Shown here one piece after another: positions 27,931 to 35,550 of a stretch of DNA of 64,000 bases (its first letter is position 1; each line of letters starts with the position of its first letter). The notes under the pieces were generated by a model. It was not told the origin of the DNA and ran no database searches. It was given only the letters and a program-made list of their open reading frames with translations. The translations under genes were made by a program, and so were the position numbers. This DNA comes from Ignavibacteriales bacterium (GTDB lineage: Bacteria; Bacteroidota; Ignavibacteria; UBA10030), in the NCBI GenBank assembly GCA_026390575.1, contig JAPLFR010000008.1:434001-498000 (forward strand), given 5' to 3'.

Positions 27931-28362
27931 TCACGCGCGATATTCAGGTCTTTTCATTGCCTTCGCCATGTCGGCAATATTTTCACTGACAAGCATAGAA
28001 TATATTCCTTCCCGCATTTTCGCCCAATGCTTATGGACTGCACATGGACTCTTACCAGAGCATTCCGGAAATCCCATTACACACTTATTTGTAAAACCAG
28101 ATCCATCAATTGCATCGACAATATGGAAAAGCGTGATCTTATCAGGAGATAATGCCAGTGCAAATCCACCAGAAGGTCCTTTCTGAGAAACGAGCAGCTT
28201 TTTATAGGTTAAACTTTGAAGTATCTTTGCAAGGAAGTGATATGGGATTTTTAAATTCCTTGTTAATTCCCTGATGGACGTTTTCTTCCCCACCGGCTGG
28301 AGTGCCAGATAGCTGACTGCTTGAAGGGCGTATTCACATTTGCGGCTAAATATAATACTCAT
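27931..28362 (-). CDS. Rrf2-family transcriptional regulator, NsrR/IscR-like
   Basis: A 143-residue protein. The N-terminal winged helix (residues 1-75) carries IPYHFLAKILQSL and the SQKGPSGGFALA wing typical of Rrf2 proteins. The Fe-S cysteines C94, C101 and C107 form C-x6-C-x5-C, so it probably holds an iron-sulfur cluster that NO or oxidants destroy. NsrR controls NO detoxification genes, and the position beside qNOR supports that role. However, NsrR spacing is normally C-x4-C-x5-C and IscR C-x5-C-x5-C, so neither name is certain. It has its own TTGACA-17-TATATT promoter. Confidence 0.88.
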   Translation of the reverse strand: MSIIFSRKCEYALQAVSYLALQPVGKKTSIRELTRNLKIPYHFLAKILQSLTYKKLLVSQKGPSGGFALALSPDKITLFHIVDAIDGSGFTNKCVMGFPECSGKSPCAVHKHWAKMREGIYSMLVSENIADMAKAMKRPEYRA

Positions 28363-28372
28363 GTTCTATATC

Positions 28373-28416
28373 AGACCTTTTTGTCTTAATATATATGTTC
28401 AACAATTGATTGTCAA
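28373..28416 (-). promoter_or_regulatory. sigma70-type promoter and dyad of the Rrf2 gene
   Basis: On the minus strand TTGACA (28416-28411), 17 bases and TATATT (28393-28388), near consensus. Just downstream lies the dyad AGAC-AAAAAG-GTCT (28386-28373), covering the expected transcription start. An autoregulatory operator is likely. Confidence 0.6.
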
Positions 28417-28519
28417 GTACTTAGTAATAGAAGATCAAAGATTGATTATTGAGAATTGGTCTACTGTAAATAATCGGATAGAGCCCGTTATTTCATACAA
28501 TGATAATTTTCACGCAACG

Positions 28520-30079
28520 TTAGAAAGGAAAATCCTGCTTGCTATCGAACGATGATTCAATCTTCTCCGACTTTGGCTTCTTTGCTGTTCCGTGCACAAG
28601 ATTGCTGTTTACATAGATTGCCTTGCGCGGCTGAACGGGACAGGCATGTTCACATGCGCCGCAGCCAACACAGATTTCATTATTTAAATCCGGAATGACA
28701 AGCCGTTGTTCGTACGGAACCATTTTCACCGCTTTTGTCGGACAATGCTCTGAACAGGCACCGCAATCTTTTTTCTTTGTCACTACAATGCAATCATCTT
28801 TGACGAAGTGAGCTTTCCCAATCTGCACTTGTTTTTTATTATTTGAATCAAGAGGCAGAATAGCACCTGTCGGACATACTTGACCGCAAACAACACAATC
28901 ATAATTACAATAGCTTGCTGCATAATTCATCTTTGGCTGGAATATTCCAGCAATTCCATAGTCAAGAAACGATGGAGACAATACCTGCGTTGGGCAAGAA
29001 CTTACACACAAGTGACAAGCCGTGCAACGACTTGAATAATGTTCCACACTTATCGAGCCGGGAGGAGAAATAGGATGTTTATGACTTTCATCGAATTCCT
29101 TATGCTCTTTTCTTGCACTGCTATCCGTACCTATCTCTGGCAATAACATGCCAAGTGCCGGCAAAATGGATGTCTTTAATACTTCGCGCCGTCCCTCATT
29201 TACAATCGGTAATAAGTTTGATGTTTTTTTCCATCTTCCTTTATAACTCATTCCCCCTGTCGGACAACCATCAAGACAGTTGAAACATCCAACACAAGCA
29301 GCAAAATCAATTTCTTTTAAATCGCTCTTGATGCAGTTTGCCTTGCATACTCTTTCGCATAGTCCACATTCTTTACAATTATTTTCGTCTATTACTATCT
29401 TGAAGATTGAGAATCTTGAAATAATTCCAAGCAACGCTCCTGCCGGACAAAGCAGATTACAGAACAATCTTCCATAATTGTATGAGAGATACAAAACCAA
29501 TCCCAGAAAGATAAGTGATGCAAGAACCGAGACAACATTAATGTGAAGAAGTGGAATTTGAAAAAGGAATAATAGACCAAAGAGTCCAAGAATATTTCCG
29601 AGCGCATTATTTGCCAGTACAACAGATGGACTAATCAGATTTGAAAGAAGTCGGCCGTAATTACTGAATGGTTCAAAAAGATTTAACAGAACGAGACTTC
29701 CTGAAAAAGCGAACACCACCGTAAAAAGAAATGCTCCATAATGAATTGTGTAGAATGGCTTCTTGAATCTGAATCGACGGCGGCGATTGACCCGTTGTGC
29801 GAAGCGTATTGTAAGATCCTGCAATATTCCCAGTGGGCAGATTGTTGAACAATACACTCTACCGAAAAGAATAGTGAGGAGCAGAACAAAGAATAGTCCA
29901 ATGGACGCGCTACTGAATACAATCAATATTCGTGTCAACGAAGGAACAAGTTGCGTCGACACGAGAAATGTGCGTAATCCTGAAGGAGTGATGTTGCCAA
30001 AATCAAGAAAGAGAAAACTGATGGAGAAAATAAACACGACCGCAACAGCAACGCGAACTTTTTTTAACCACTGTGACAC
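28520..30079 (-). CDS. large membrane polyferredoxin, NapH-NapG-like fusion
   Basis: A 519-residue protein in two halves. Residues 1-230 have about six helices and the CSTICPLGILQDL and CNLLCPAGALLGII motifs of NapH-type proteins, then CKECGLCERVCKANC and CVGCFNCLDGCP ferredoxin clusters. At R297-R298 there is RREVLKTSILPALGMLL, which looks like an internal twin-arginine signal-anchor. The second half carries further clusters: CTACHLCVSSCP, CNYDCVVCGQVCP, CGACSEHCP and CVGCGACEHACP. It therefore resembles a NapH (membrane) fused to a NapG (four-cluster) protein, moving electrons from quinol. The terminal acceptor is unknown. It is six bases downstream of the DUF362 gene. Confidence 0.8.
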   Translation of the reverse strand: MSQWLKKVRVAVAVVFIFSISFLFLDFGNITPSGLRTFLVSTQLVPSLTRILIVFSSASIGLFFVLLLTILFGRVYCSTICPLGILQDLTIRFAQRVNRRRRFRFKKPFYTIHYGAFLFTVVFAFSGSLVLLNLFEPFSNYGRLLSNLISPSVVLANNALGNILGLFGLLFLFQIPLLHINVVSVLASLIFLGLVLYLSYNYGRLFCNLLCPAGALLGIISRFSIFKIVIDENNCKECGLCERVCKANCIKSDLKEIDFAACVGCFNCLDGCPTGGMSYKGRWKKTSNLLPIVNEGRREVLKTSILPALGMLLPEIGTDSSARKEHKEFDESHKHPISPPGSISVEHYSSRCTACHLCVSSCPTQVLSPSFLDYGIAGIFQPKMNYAASYCNYDCVVCGQVCPTGAILPLDSNNKKQVQIGKAHFVKDDCIVVTKKKDCGACSEHCPTKAVKMVPYEQRLVIPDLNNEICVGCGACEHACPVQPRKAIYVNSNLVHGTAKKPKSEKIESSFDSKQDFPF

Positions 30080-30085
30080 ATGACC

Positions 30086-31006
30086 TCAGACTGTCATTCG
30101 CTTGATGCGGAGATTCTCCAAATCCATTCTACCTACTTTTTGATCGGCAGCAAGTTGAATATAACGGACATCCGATGGATTGATACCAAACAGTTTTGTT
30201 GCGGCAGTATCTATCGCCACTATGTCCGTAGAAATAAGCAGAGACTTCATCGATCGCACATCTTCTACGGAAACACCGCGAGGTCCATTTCGCATCATGA
30301 CATTGTACGCATCAACGATATTGAGTGTCGGCTTGCGGAATGTTGCAAAGTCAGCAATACATTGATGCAAATCGTTGCGGTGCCAGTCTTCACGATCCCA
30401 AACATTGCCCATAAGATTTTTCATAGCAATGGTGAGCCGGGCACTATCGTGGGATTTAAGCACAGGAATGTTAATAAAAACATCCGCTCCAAGTATGAGT
30501 TCATGTTCTTTCGCTTTTACCAGATTCTTACCGTTTGGCAGCGAGACTTCATGATAATAACTTTCAGTATGAGCCGGTGCAATCTTCCCGCCTGCTTCTT
30601 TTACTGCTGATTCGATCCCGCTGTTTTTGTAACACCTCTGCCAATTATCGCATGTATGGTCAAGCACATATACTTCTTTTGCACCGGCGCTGCAGCATTG
30701 TCGGACAATTTCCGTAATCAACTTTGGATTTGTATTACCTGCACGTTCCGGACCGACATCCCATCCAATATTCGGTTTGATGACAACTTTCTGTCCTTTT
30801 TTCACAAAGGCACGAATCCCTCCCAGCGCTGCTATACCCTTCTGCAGCATCACCTCCGGCTCCCCGCCCTTCACTGCTACCAAATCAAATGGAATGTCGG
30901 CAGAATTATACGTGGAGGCAAAAAGATTTTCGTATTTGCCCGCCAGTCCAGCACCAACGATGATAGACGCACCAAAACTTTTTCTAAAAAATGTCCTTCG
31001 ATCCAT
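30086..31006 (-). CDS. Tat-exported DUF362 protein
   Basis: A 306-residue protein with a twin-arginine-type start, MDRRTFFRKSFGASIIVGAG, and a hydrophobic stretch. The DUF362 domain follows: KKGQKVVIKPNIGWDVGPE, the middle INIPVLKSHDSARLTIAMKNLMGNVWDR, and C-terminal MKSLLISTDIVAIDTAATKLFG. DUF362 proteins are widespread beside ferredoxins, and their chemistry is not established. Its stop is six bases from the start of the polyferredoxin gene, so they form a two-gene operon: an exported redox partner plus a membrane electron carrier. Confidence 0.85.
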   Translation of the reverse strand: MDRRTFFRKSFGASIIVGAGLAGKYENLFASTYNSADIPFDLVAVKGGEPEVMLQKGIAALGGIRAFVKKGQKVVIKPNIGWDVGPERAGNTNPKLITEIVRQCCSAGAKEVYVLDHTCDNWQRCYKNSGIESAVKEAGGKIAPAHTESYYHEVSLPNGKNLVKAKEHELILGADVFINIPVLKSHDSARLTIAMKNLMGNVWDREDWHRNDLHQCIADFATFRKPTLNIVDAYNVMMRNGPRGVSVEDVRSMKSLLISTDIVAIDTAATKLFGINPSDVRYIQLAADQKVGRMDLENLRIKRMTV

Positions 31007-31073
31007 ACTCTATTCCTACATTCTCACACCAACGTGTGTTCAATATTTGTTCATCATGCACTGAAAATAACAA

Positions 31074-31646
31074 TTAGCGTGTCTTCAATCGTTTAAAATA
31101 AGAGTATGCTATCGTCGCCGCACCAACGATTTTCACTCCATCCCACCACGAAAATAGTAAAAATCCAGTTTGAAAAGAATTCATCCAATTGTGAAGATAG
31201 ACAAAGTTCAATTGAATAGTTCCAAGGGAGAATATGATGATCGACCCAACGAACATGGAAATCAGCACCCACCAGTATTCACTGCGAAGGCTGGTAAGAT
31301 AGCCGACAACAAAAGCAGCAATGGGAAATGAAAGCAGGTATCCGCCGGTTGGTCCTAAAATTTTTGCCAAACCAAATGCACCGCCGGAAAACACAGGTAA
31401 TCCACTTGCACCAAGGATAAGATAAATGCTCATGCTTACGGCGCCACCGCGTTTCCCGAGAAATGCGCCCGATAGGAGAACGAAGAATGTCTGCATTGTA
31501 AATGGCACTGGCTGATTCGGTATTTCAATTTGCGCCCCGATTGCCATAAGTAGTGCAAACGTGAATGCCCAAAAAGCTTGAATATGTATTCTCGTATACG
31601 GTATGCTTAACGCTTTTAAAGCATTGTGGTTTCGTATTTCGACCAT
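31074..31646 (-). CDS. bioY: biotin transporter, BioY
   Basis: A 190-residue membrane protein with about six helices, matching BioY: QPVPFTMQTFFVLLSGAFLGKRGGAVSMSIYL and GLPVFSGGAFGLAKILGPTGGYLLSFPIAAF. The start is ATG 31646, preceded by GGAG six bases away. A longer in-frame start at 31706 has no ribosome-binding site. BioY is the substrate-binding S-component that imports biotin, with or without ECF energy-coupling partners. No BioM or BioN is nearby, so it may work alone or with a shared ECF module. Confidence 0.93.
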   Translation of the reverse strand: MVEIRNHNALKALSIPYTRIHIQAFWAFTFALLMAIGAQIEIPNQPVPFTMQTFFVLLSGAFLGKRGGAVSMSIYLILGASGLPVFSGGAFGLAKILGPTGGYLLSFPIAAFVVGYLTSLRSEYWWVLISMFVGSIIIFSLGTIQLNFVYLHNWMNSFQTGFLLFSWWDGVKIVGAATIAYSYFKRLKTR

Positions 31647-31730
31647 TTTCATCTCCGTTTGTAGTTTCGTTAATGAGAAATTAGACAAATGTGGCAAGAA
31701 AATCAAATATTAGTAGTACTCTTTTCTTGT

Positions 31731-31759
31731 TTGACTTAGAGGTGTTTTTTCAATACATT
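31731..31759 (+). promoter_or_regulatory. candidate promoter before tRNA-Gln(TTG)
   Basis: TTGACT (31731-31736), a 17-base spacer and TACATT (31754-31759). The next bases begin the hairpin at 31763, so the transcript would start in it. The tRNA lies about 55 bases downstream. Confidence 0.5.
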
Positions 31760-31762
31760 TAT

Positions 31763-31792
31763 AAACCAACTCTTTATGGAGTTGGTTTTTTT
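31763..31792 (+). terminator. hairpin with U-tract, possible attenuator before tRNA-Gln
   Basis: AAACCAACTC (31763-31772) pairs with GAGTTGGTTT (31779-31788), followed by TTTTTTT up to 31792. It looks like a textbook Rho-independent terminator on the plus strand, but no plus-strand gene ends before it. It lies between a promoter-like pair and the tRNA. Confidence 0.7.
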
Positions 31793-31813
31793 GTGTAGTA
31801 ATCCCGACGCTAT

Positions 31814-31885
31814 TGGGGTGTAGCCAAGCGGTAAGGCAGCGGCCTTTGGAGCCGCCACTCCCAGGTTCGAATCCTGGCACCCCAG
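31814..31885 (+). tRNA. tRNA-Gln, anticodon TTG
   Basis: A 72-nt cloverleaf. The acceptor is TGGGGTG with CACCCCA, the discriminator G, and the D-arm AGCCAAGCGGTAAGGC. The anticodon arm GCGGC-CTTTGGA-GCCGC gives anticodon TTG, and the T-arm is CCAGG-TTCGAAT-CCTGG. CCA is not encoded. It is the second Gln tRNA of the window, reading CAA. Confidence 0.95.
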
Positions 31886-31908
31886 CATTAAAAATATCCG
31901 GGTTGAAC

Positions 31909-32157
31909 ATGTTCTTTGTTTACGTGTTACAAAGTCACAGAGATAAGAAATTCTATATCGGACAGACGAGGTATCTCTCTGATCGATTGGAAAAACATAG
32001 TGCAGGAAGGGTTCCTGCAACAAAAAGAAGAATTCCTATGTCTCTTGTTTACTCCGAAGAATTGCCGACTCGAAGTGAAGCAGTGCAGAGAGAACGCTTT
32101 CTAAAAAGTTTAAACTATAATAAAATTTTTAAAAAGATTATTGGAGTTCAGTTCTGA
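31909..32157 (+). CDS. small GIY-YIG nuclease-domain protein
   Basis: An 82-residue protein from ATG 31909, 24 bases after tRNA-Gln(TTG). The GIY-YIG fold signature is present: FFVYVLQS then KFYIGQT, R25 in LSDRLEKH (the catalytic Arg of the family), and E of VQRERFLKS near the C-terminus. Stand-alone proteins of this size are YhbQ/UPF0213-like. The biological function is unknown; suggested roles are DNA repair or mobile-element activity. A degenerate copy of the tRNA 3' half lies 44 bases after its stop. Confidence 0.8.
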   Translation: MFFVYVLQSHRDKKFYIGQTRYLSDRLEKHSAGRVPATKRRIPMSLVYSEELPTRSEAVQRERFLKSLNYNKIFKKIIGVQF

Positions 32158-32174
32158 CAAAGTCAGGATAATAC

Positions 32175-32226
32175 ATGCTTCCCTGGGGCTGCATCCAGCG
32201 TTCAAAACCTGGCACGTGAAGCATGG
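32175..32226 (+). other. tRNA-like remnant or stem-loop in the prs upstream region
   Basis: CATGCTTC (32175-32182) pairs exactly with GAAGCATG (32219-32226). Inside lies GTTCAAAACCTGGCAC (32201-32216), which matches 14 of 16 bases of the T-arm and 3' acceptor strand of tRNA-Gln(TTG) at 31865-31880. A CCAG/CTGG stem surrounds the GTTCAAA loop as in a T-arm. It may be an eroded tRNA copy flanking the GIY-YIG gene. Confidence 0.45.
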
Positions 32227-32277
32227 AGTGGTTTTTAAATAACGAAACGAAGTGACAGTAATGGAAACAGGAAATCG

Positions 32278-33222
32278 ATGAGTGAACTGAAGATTTTTTC
32301 GGGTCGGGCGAATCGCCCATTAGCTGAACAAATCTGCAAAGAAGCAAATGTTCCTCTTGGAGAAGCCGCCATACAAACGTTTAGCGATGGCGAACTGTGG
32401 GTCAAGTACGTCGAGAACATCCGCGGTGACGATGTTTTTATTATTCAACCGACACAGCCTCCGGCAGAGAATTTGATGGAGTTATTGATTATGCTTGATG
32501 CTGCAAAACGGGCATCAGCAAAACGTGTGACGGCTGTTATCCCATATTTCGGATATGCACGTCAGGATAGAAAAGATCAACCGCGCGTGGCAATCAGCGC
32601 GAAGTTAGTTGCAAATTTAATTACAGAAGCAGGTGCCGATCGTGTGATAACGATGGATCTCCACACTGCACAAATCCAGGGATTTTTTGATATTCCCATG
32701 GATCATTTATATTCATCAGCTGTACTTATTGAATGCTTCAAAAAGATGGATATTTCAAATCTTGCGGTTGCTTCTCCAGATGTTGGAAGTATTAAAATGG
32801 CGCGTTCGTACGCAAAACGACTTGGTGCCGATCTCATTCTCATAGATAAACGCCGACCGAAGCCAAATGAAGCAGAGATCATGAATATTATCGGCACGGT
32901 CGAAGGAAAGACTATCCTTATTGTTGACGACTTGATCGACACTGGTGGAACATTTGTCAACGCAGCGCGAGCATTGCGCAACAATGGAGCGAAGGAAATC
33001 TTCGGCGCGTGTACACATCCGGTTTTATCAGGTCAAGCGTACAAACAAATAGAAGAATCGGTCGTCACAAAGGTCGTCGTTACAGATACACTTCCTTTAA
33101 AACAAACATGCGATAAGATCCAGATTCGTTCTATAGCGCATATATTTGCAGAAGCGATTCTTCGAACGCATCGGAACGAATCGATCAGCTCACTATTCGA
33201 TATTGACAAAGACAAGACTTAA
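32278..33222 (+). CDS. prs: ribose-phosphate pyrophosphokinase
   Basis: A 314-residue class I PRPP synthetase. The motifs DRKDQPRVAISAKLVANL, DLHTAQIQGFFDIPMDHL and the PRPP-binding loop VDDLIDTGGTFVNAA are all present at family spacing. It makes PRPP from ribose 5-phosphate and ATP for purine, pyrimidine, NAD, His and Trp synthesis. It is the first gene of a plus-strand run (prs, rplY, pth, rpsF, rpsR, rplI), the conserved prs-ctc-pth order of many bacteria. The L25 gene begins 14 bases later after an AAGGAG site. Confidence 0.97.
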   Translation: MSELKIFSGRANRPLAEQICKEANVPLGEAAIQTFSDGELWVKYVENIRGDDVFIIQPTQPPAENLMELLIMLDAAKRASAKRVTAVIPYFGYARQDRKDQPRVAISAKLVANLITEAGADRVITMDLHTAQIQGFFDIPMDHLYSSAVLIECFKKMDISNLAVASPDVGSIKMARSYAKRLGADLILIDKRRPKPNEAEIMNIIGTVEGKTILIVDDLIDTGGTFVNAARALRNNGAKEIFGACTHPVLSGQAYKQIEESVVTKVVVTDTLPLKQTCDKIQIRSIAHIFAEAILRTHRNESISSLFDIDKDKT

Positions 33223-33236
33223 CAAGGAGATACACG

Positions 33237-33950
33237 ATGTCTGAAATAACACTTACTGCGGAAATTCGAAAAAACGTTGGCAAACGAGTTCGCGCCATTC
33301 GTAAGACAGGCAACGTGCCTGGGATATATTATGGTCATGGGCAGCAAAACATTCCCGTGTCGCTGCCGGCACCGACACTTCTGCCGTTGTACTCGACCTC
33401 AGAAGCGCATGTCATCAATCTGAAATTGGATGATGGTTCATCTCACCTATGCGTTTTAAGAGACGTACAGCTTGATCCCGTCACTGAAAAACCAGTGCAT
33501 TTCGATTTGTTTGGCCTAAACGAGAATGAAACGCTCACCATCGAGATACCTGTGAAGCTCACGGGCGGTATTCCAAAAGGCGTACGCGAAGGTGGAATCT
33601 TACAGCACATTTTACATAAATTAGAAGTCTCGTGCTTACCAAAATATATTCCTGACCACATTGAAATCAACGTGGAAGAATTGGCTATTAATCATTCAGT
33701 CCATGTGAAAGATTTAACCGTTGCAAATGTTACCATTATGGAAAACGCGACCAGCACGATTGTTGCTGTTGTTCCTCCTGTCGTCGTGAAAGAACCGGAA
33801 CCGGCAGTCGTCGCCGCTGTACCGACTGCCGAAGCACCTGCCGAACCTGAAGTTATTGCCAAGGGTAAGAAGGTTGAAGAAGGCGCCGAAGTAGTGGATG
33901 AGAAAAAGAAACCCGACGAGAAAAAGAAACCTGAAGAGAAGAAGAAGTAA
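33237..33950 (+). CDS. rplY: ribosomal protein L25/Ctc, with lysine-rich tail
   Basis: A 237-residue L25 of the long Ctc (TL5) type. The N-terminal 5S-rRNA-binding beta domain (residues 1-90, TAEIRKNVGKRVRAIRKTG) is followed by the TL5 C-terminal domain (about 95-185, KLTGGIPKGVREGGILQHIL). The last 50 residues are low complexity: Pro/Ala/Val-rich, then repeats of EKKKPDEKKKPEEKKK. The tail is not part of the family fold and is probably a lineage feature. The start follows an AAGGAG site. It lies between prs and pth. Confidence 0.95.
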   Translation: MSEITLTAEIRKNVGKRVRAIRKTGNVPGIYYGHGQQNIPVSLPAPTLLPLYSTSEAHVINLKLDDGSSHLCVLRDVQLDPVTEKPVHFDLFGLNENETLTIEIPVKLTGGIPKGVREGGILQHILHKLEVSCLPKYIPDHIEINVEELAINHSVHVKDLTVANVTIMENATSTIVAVVPPVVVKEPEPAVVAAVPTAEAPAEPEVIAKGKKVEEGAEVVDEKKKPDEKKKPEEKKK

Positions 33951-33971
33951 TATTTTATACATCAGAACTTT

Positions 33972-34565
33972 ATGGTTCTCATCGTCGGTTTGGGAAATCC
34001 GGGAAATGAATATACCCGGACGAGGCATAATGTTGGATTTATGGTAGCCGATCAACTTGCCGCATCTCTGAATGTCCAATTTCGAGCCGGCAAGGGTGAG
34101 TTTTGGCTGGCACAATGTTCTTTGAAGAATATCGAAGTCACCGTTTTGAAACCGGTGACGTACATGAATAACAGCGGCATTGCTGTTCAGGAATTTATGG
34201 AGCGACAACAAATCGCATTGGAAAACATCTTAATCGTCTGTGACGATTTCCAATTACCGATTGGAACAATCCGGCTCCGCAAAGATGGTTCTGACAGCGG
34301 GCACCATGGGCTGTCGTCCGTTATATATCATTTACAGACTGATCAATTTGCAAGACTGCGATGCGGGATTGCCTCTGTGAGCATGCCATCAGAGAAATCG
34401 AGAATGAAAGAATTTGTACTCGACAGCTTTCCAGAATCCGAGTTGACAATAGTGGAGAATATGATAGCGCGAGCTCGTGACGCTTCGAGATCGTTTATTA
34501 TGGATGGCATCGACCAAGCAATGAATAGGTTTAATGCCAAACCATCGGAAGAATTATTTACTTAA
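33972..34565 (+). CDS. pth: peptidyl-tRNA hydrolase
   Basis: A 197-residue Pth. The signature LIVGLGNPGNEYTRTRHNVGFM gives N9 and catalytic H19. Further conserved sites are VLKPVTYMNNSGIAV, CDDFQLPIGTIRLRKDGSDSGHHGLSS and, more variably, FARLRCGIA. The enzyme recycles peptidyl-tRNA released early from ribosomes. It is 21 bases downstream of rplY and 78 bases ahead of the rpsF start, so it belongs to the same housekeeping transcript. Confidence 0.96.
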   Translation: MVLIVGLGNPGNEYTRTRHNVGFMVADQLAASLNVQFRAGKGEFWLAQCSLKNIEVTVLKPVTYMNNSGIAVQEFMERQQIALENILIVCDDFQLPIGTIRLRKDGSDSGHHGLSSVIYHLQTDQFARLRCGIASVSMPSEKSRMKEFVLDSFPESELTIVENMIARARDASRSFIMDGIDQAMNRFNAKPSEELFT

Positions 34566-34643
34566 ATAACCCTGCCCTCTCAATTGAGAAGTAATCTCAA
34601 AAAGGAGCGGGCCAAATATCACAAGTCCAAAGGGAACACATCT

Positions 34644-35108
34644 ATGGAAAAGAAGAGAAACATTTACGAGACCACGTTCATTGTGAACGCCGGCCTCGAT
34701 GACCCACAGATCGATGCCATTGTCGATAAAGTGCAAGAAGTCATCACAAAAAACAACGGTGAGATCATGGAATTGGCAAAATGGGGACGCAAACGATTTG
34801 CGTATCCCATCAAAAAGAAGAACAATGGTTTTTATGTTGTCTGCGAGTTCAAGTCTTCCGGTGATCTCATAGCACGCCTTGAGCGACACTTCCTGCTCGA
34901 AGAGAACATCATCCGCTTCCTTATTATTGGATTAGATAAGAAGGCGCAGCAAGCCCGAATATCAGCAAACGATCTGATGAAACTATCAGTCCCGGCAACT
35001 CCCTCTACAAGCGGTTCTCCGCTTGTTGCTGCTATTCCTGCGGTGGAGTCCGATATTCCTGCGGCATTAGAAACACCGACAGATCTCACAACCCCAAGCG
35101 AAGCTTGA
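34644..35108 (+). CDS. rpsF: 30S ribosomal protein S6
   Basis: A 154-residue protein from ATG 34644, the family start (MEKKRNIYETTFIVNAGLDD). A TTG at 34584 would add 20 residues foreign to S6. The S6 core (ETTFIVNAG, AKWGRKRFAYPIKKKNNGFYVVCEF) spans residues 1-105. The last 40 residues are a Pro/Ser/Thr/Ala-rich tail absent from most S6 proteins, possibly flexible. S6 binds 16S rRNA with S18, whose gene follows 34 bases later. An S6:S18 autoregulatory leader would be expected before it but cannot be confirmed by eye. Confidence 0.95.
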   Translation: MEKKRNIYETTFIVNAGLDDPQIDAIVDKVQEVITKNNGEIMELAKWGRKRFAYPIKKKNNGFYVVCEFKSSGDLIARLERHFLLEENIIRFLIIGLDKKAQQARISANDLMKLSVPATPSTSGSPLVAAIPAVESDIPAALETPTDLTTPSEA

Positions 35109-35142
35109 TTCTCACGACGAAAAATAAGGAAGGACAAATATA

Positions 35143-35511
35143 ATGGCAATGTCATTTCAACCAAGAACATCAAATTCACGAGGACCGCAACGAGGATCGC
35201 AAAGTGGACCGCAGCGCGGAAGCAGCAGCAGCGGCGGATATCGACGAGACTCTTCTCCAAATGGACAGCGGTCAACGAATCGCCAACAGCAGCAGCGAAA
35301 GAAACGAACATGCAGATTCTGTGATTCAAAAGATGTCTATATCGATTACAAGAATGAGAAACGTCTGCAGCGTTTCGTTTCCGAACAAGGGAAAATTATC
35401 CCGCGCCGTATCACCGGTACATGCGCACGCCATCAACGCCAGCTTGTGACCGCGATCAAACGCGCTCGACACTTAGCGTTGATTTCATTTGTCAATGACG
35501 CTGTGAGTTAA
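35143..35511 (+). CDS. rpsR: 30S ribosomal protein S18 with a Gln/Ser/Arg-rich N-terminal extension
   Basis: A 122-residue protein. The S18 domain is the last 70 residues: [19 protein letters not shown], then [37 protein letters not shown] motif and a further Cys suggest a zinc-binding S18. The first 50 residues ([21 protein letters not shown]) are low-complexity RGS repeats, longer than in usual S18 (about 75 residues). It lies between S6 and L9 as in most bacteria. The start follows an AAGGA site. Confidence 0.95.
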   Translation: MAMSFQPRTSNSRGPQRGSQSGPQRGSSSSGGYRRDSSPNGQRSTNRQQQQRKKRTCRFCDSKDVYIDYKNEKRLQRFVSEQGKIIPRRITGTCARHQRQLVTAIKRARHLALISFVNDAVS

Positions 35512-35550
35512 GCGATTCTCAACATGAATATTGTGTAAAAGGAGTATAGT

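Noticed and set aside
27931-28362. Naming the Rrf2 protein NsrR
   Set aside because: Cysteine spacing C-x6-C-x5-C matches neither NsrR nor IscR exactly, so only the family is claimed.
34566-34643. S6:S18 autoregulatory leader before rpsF
   Set aside because: The 78-base spacer contains small dyads, but I could not recognise the conserved CCG bulge of that motif, so no claim is made.
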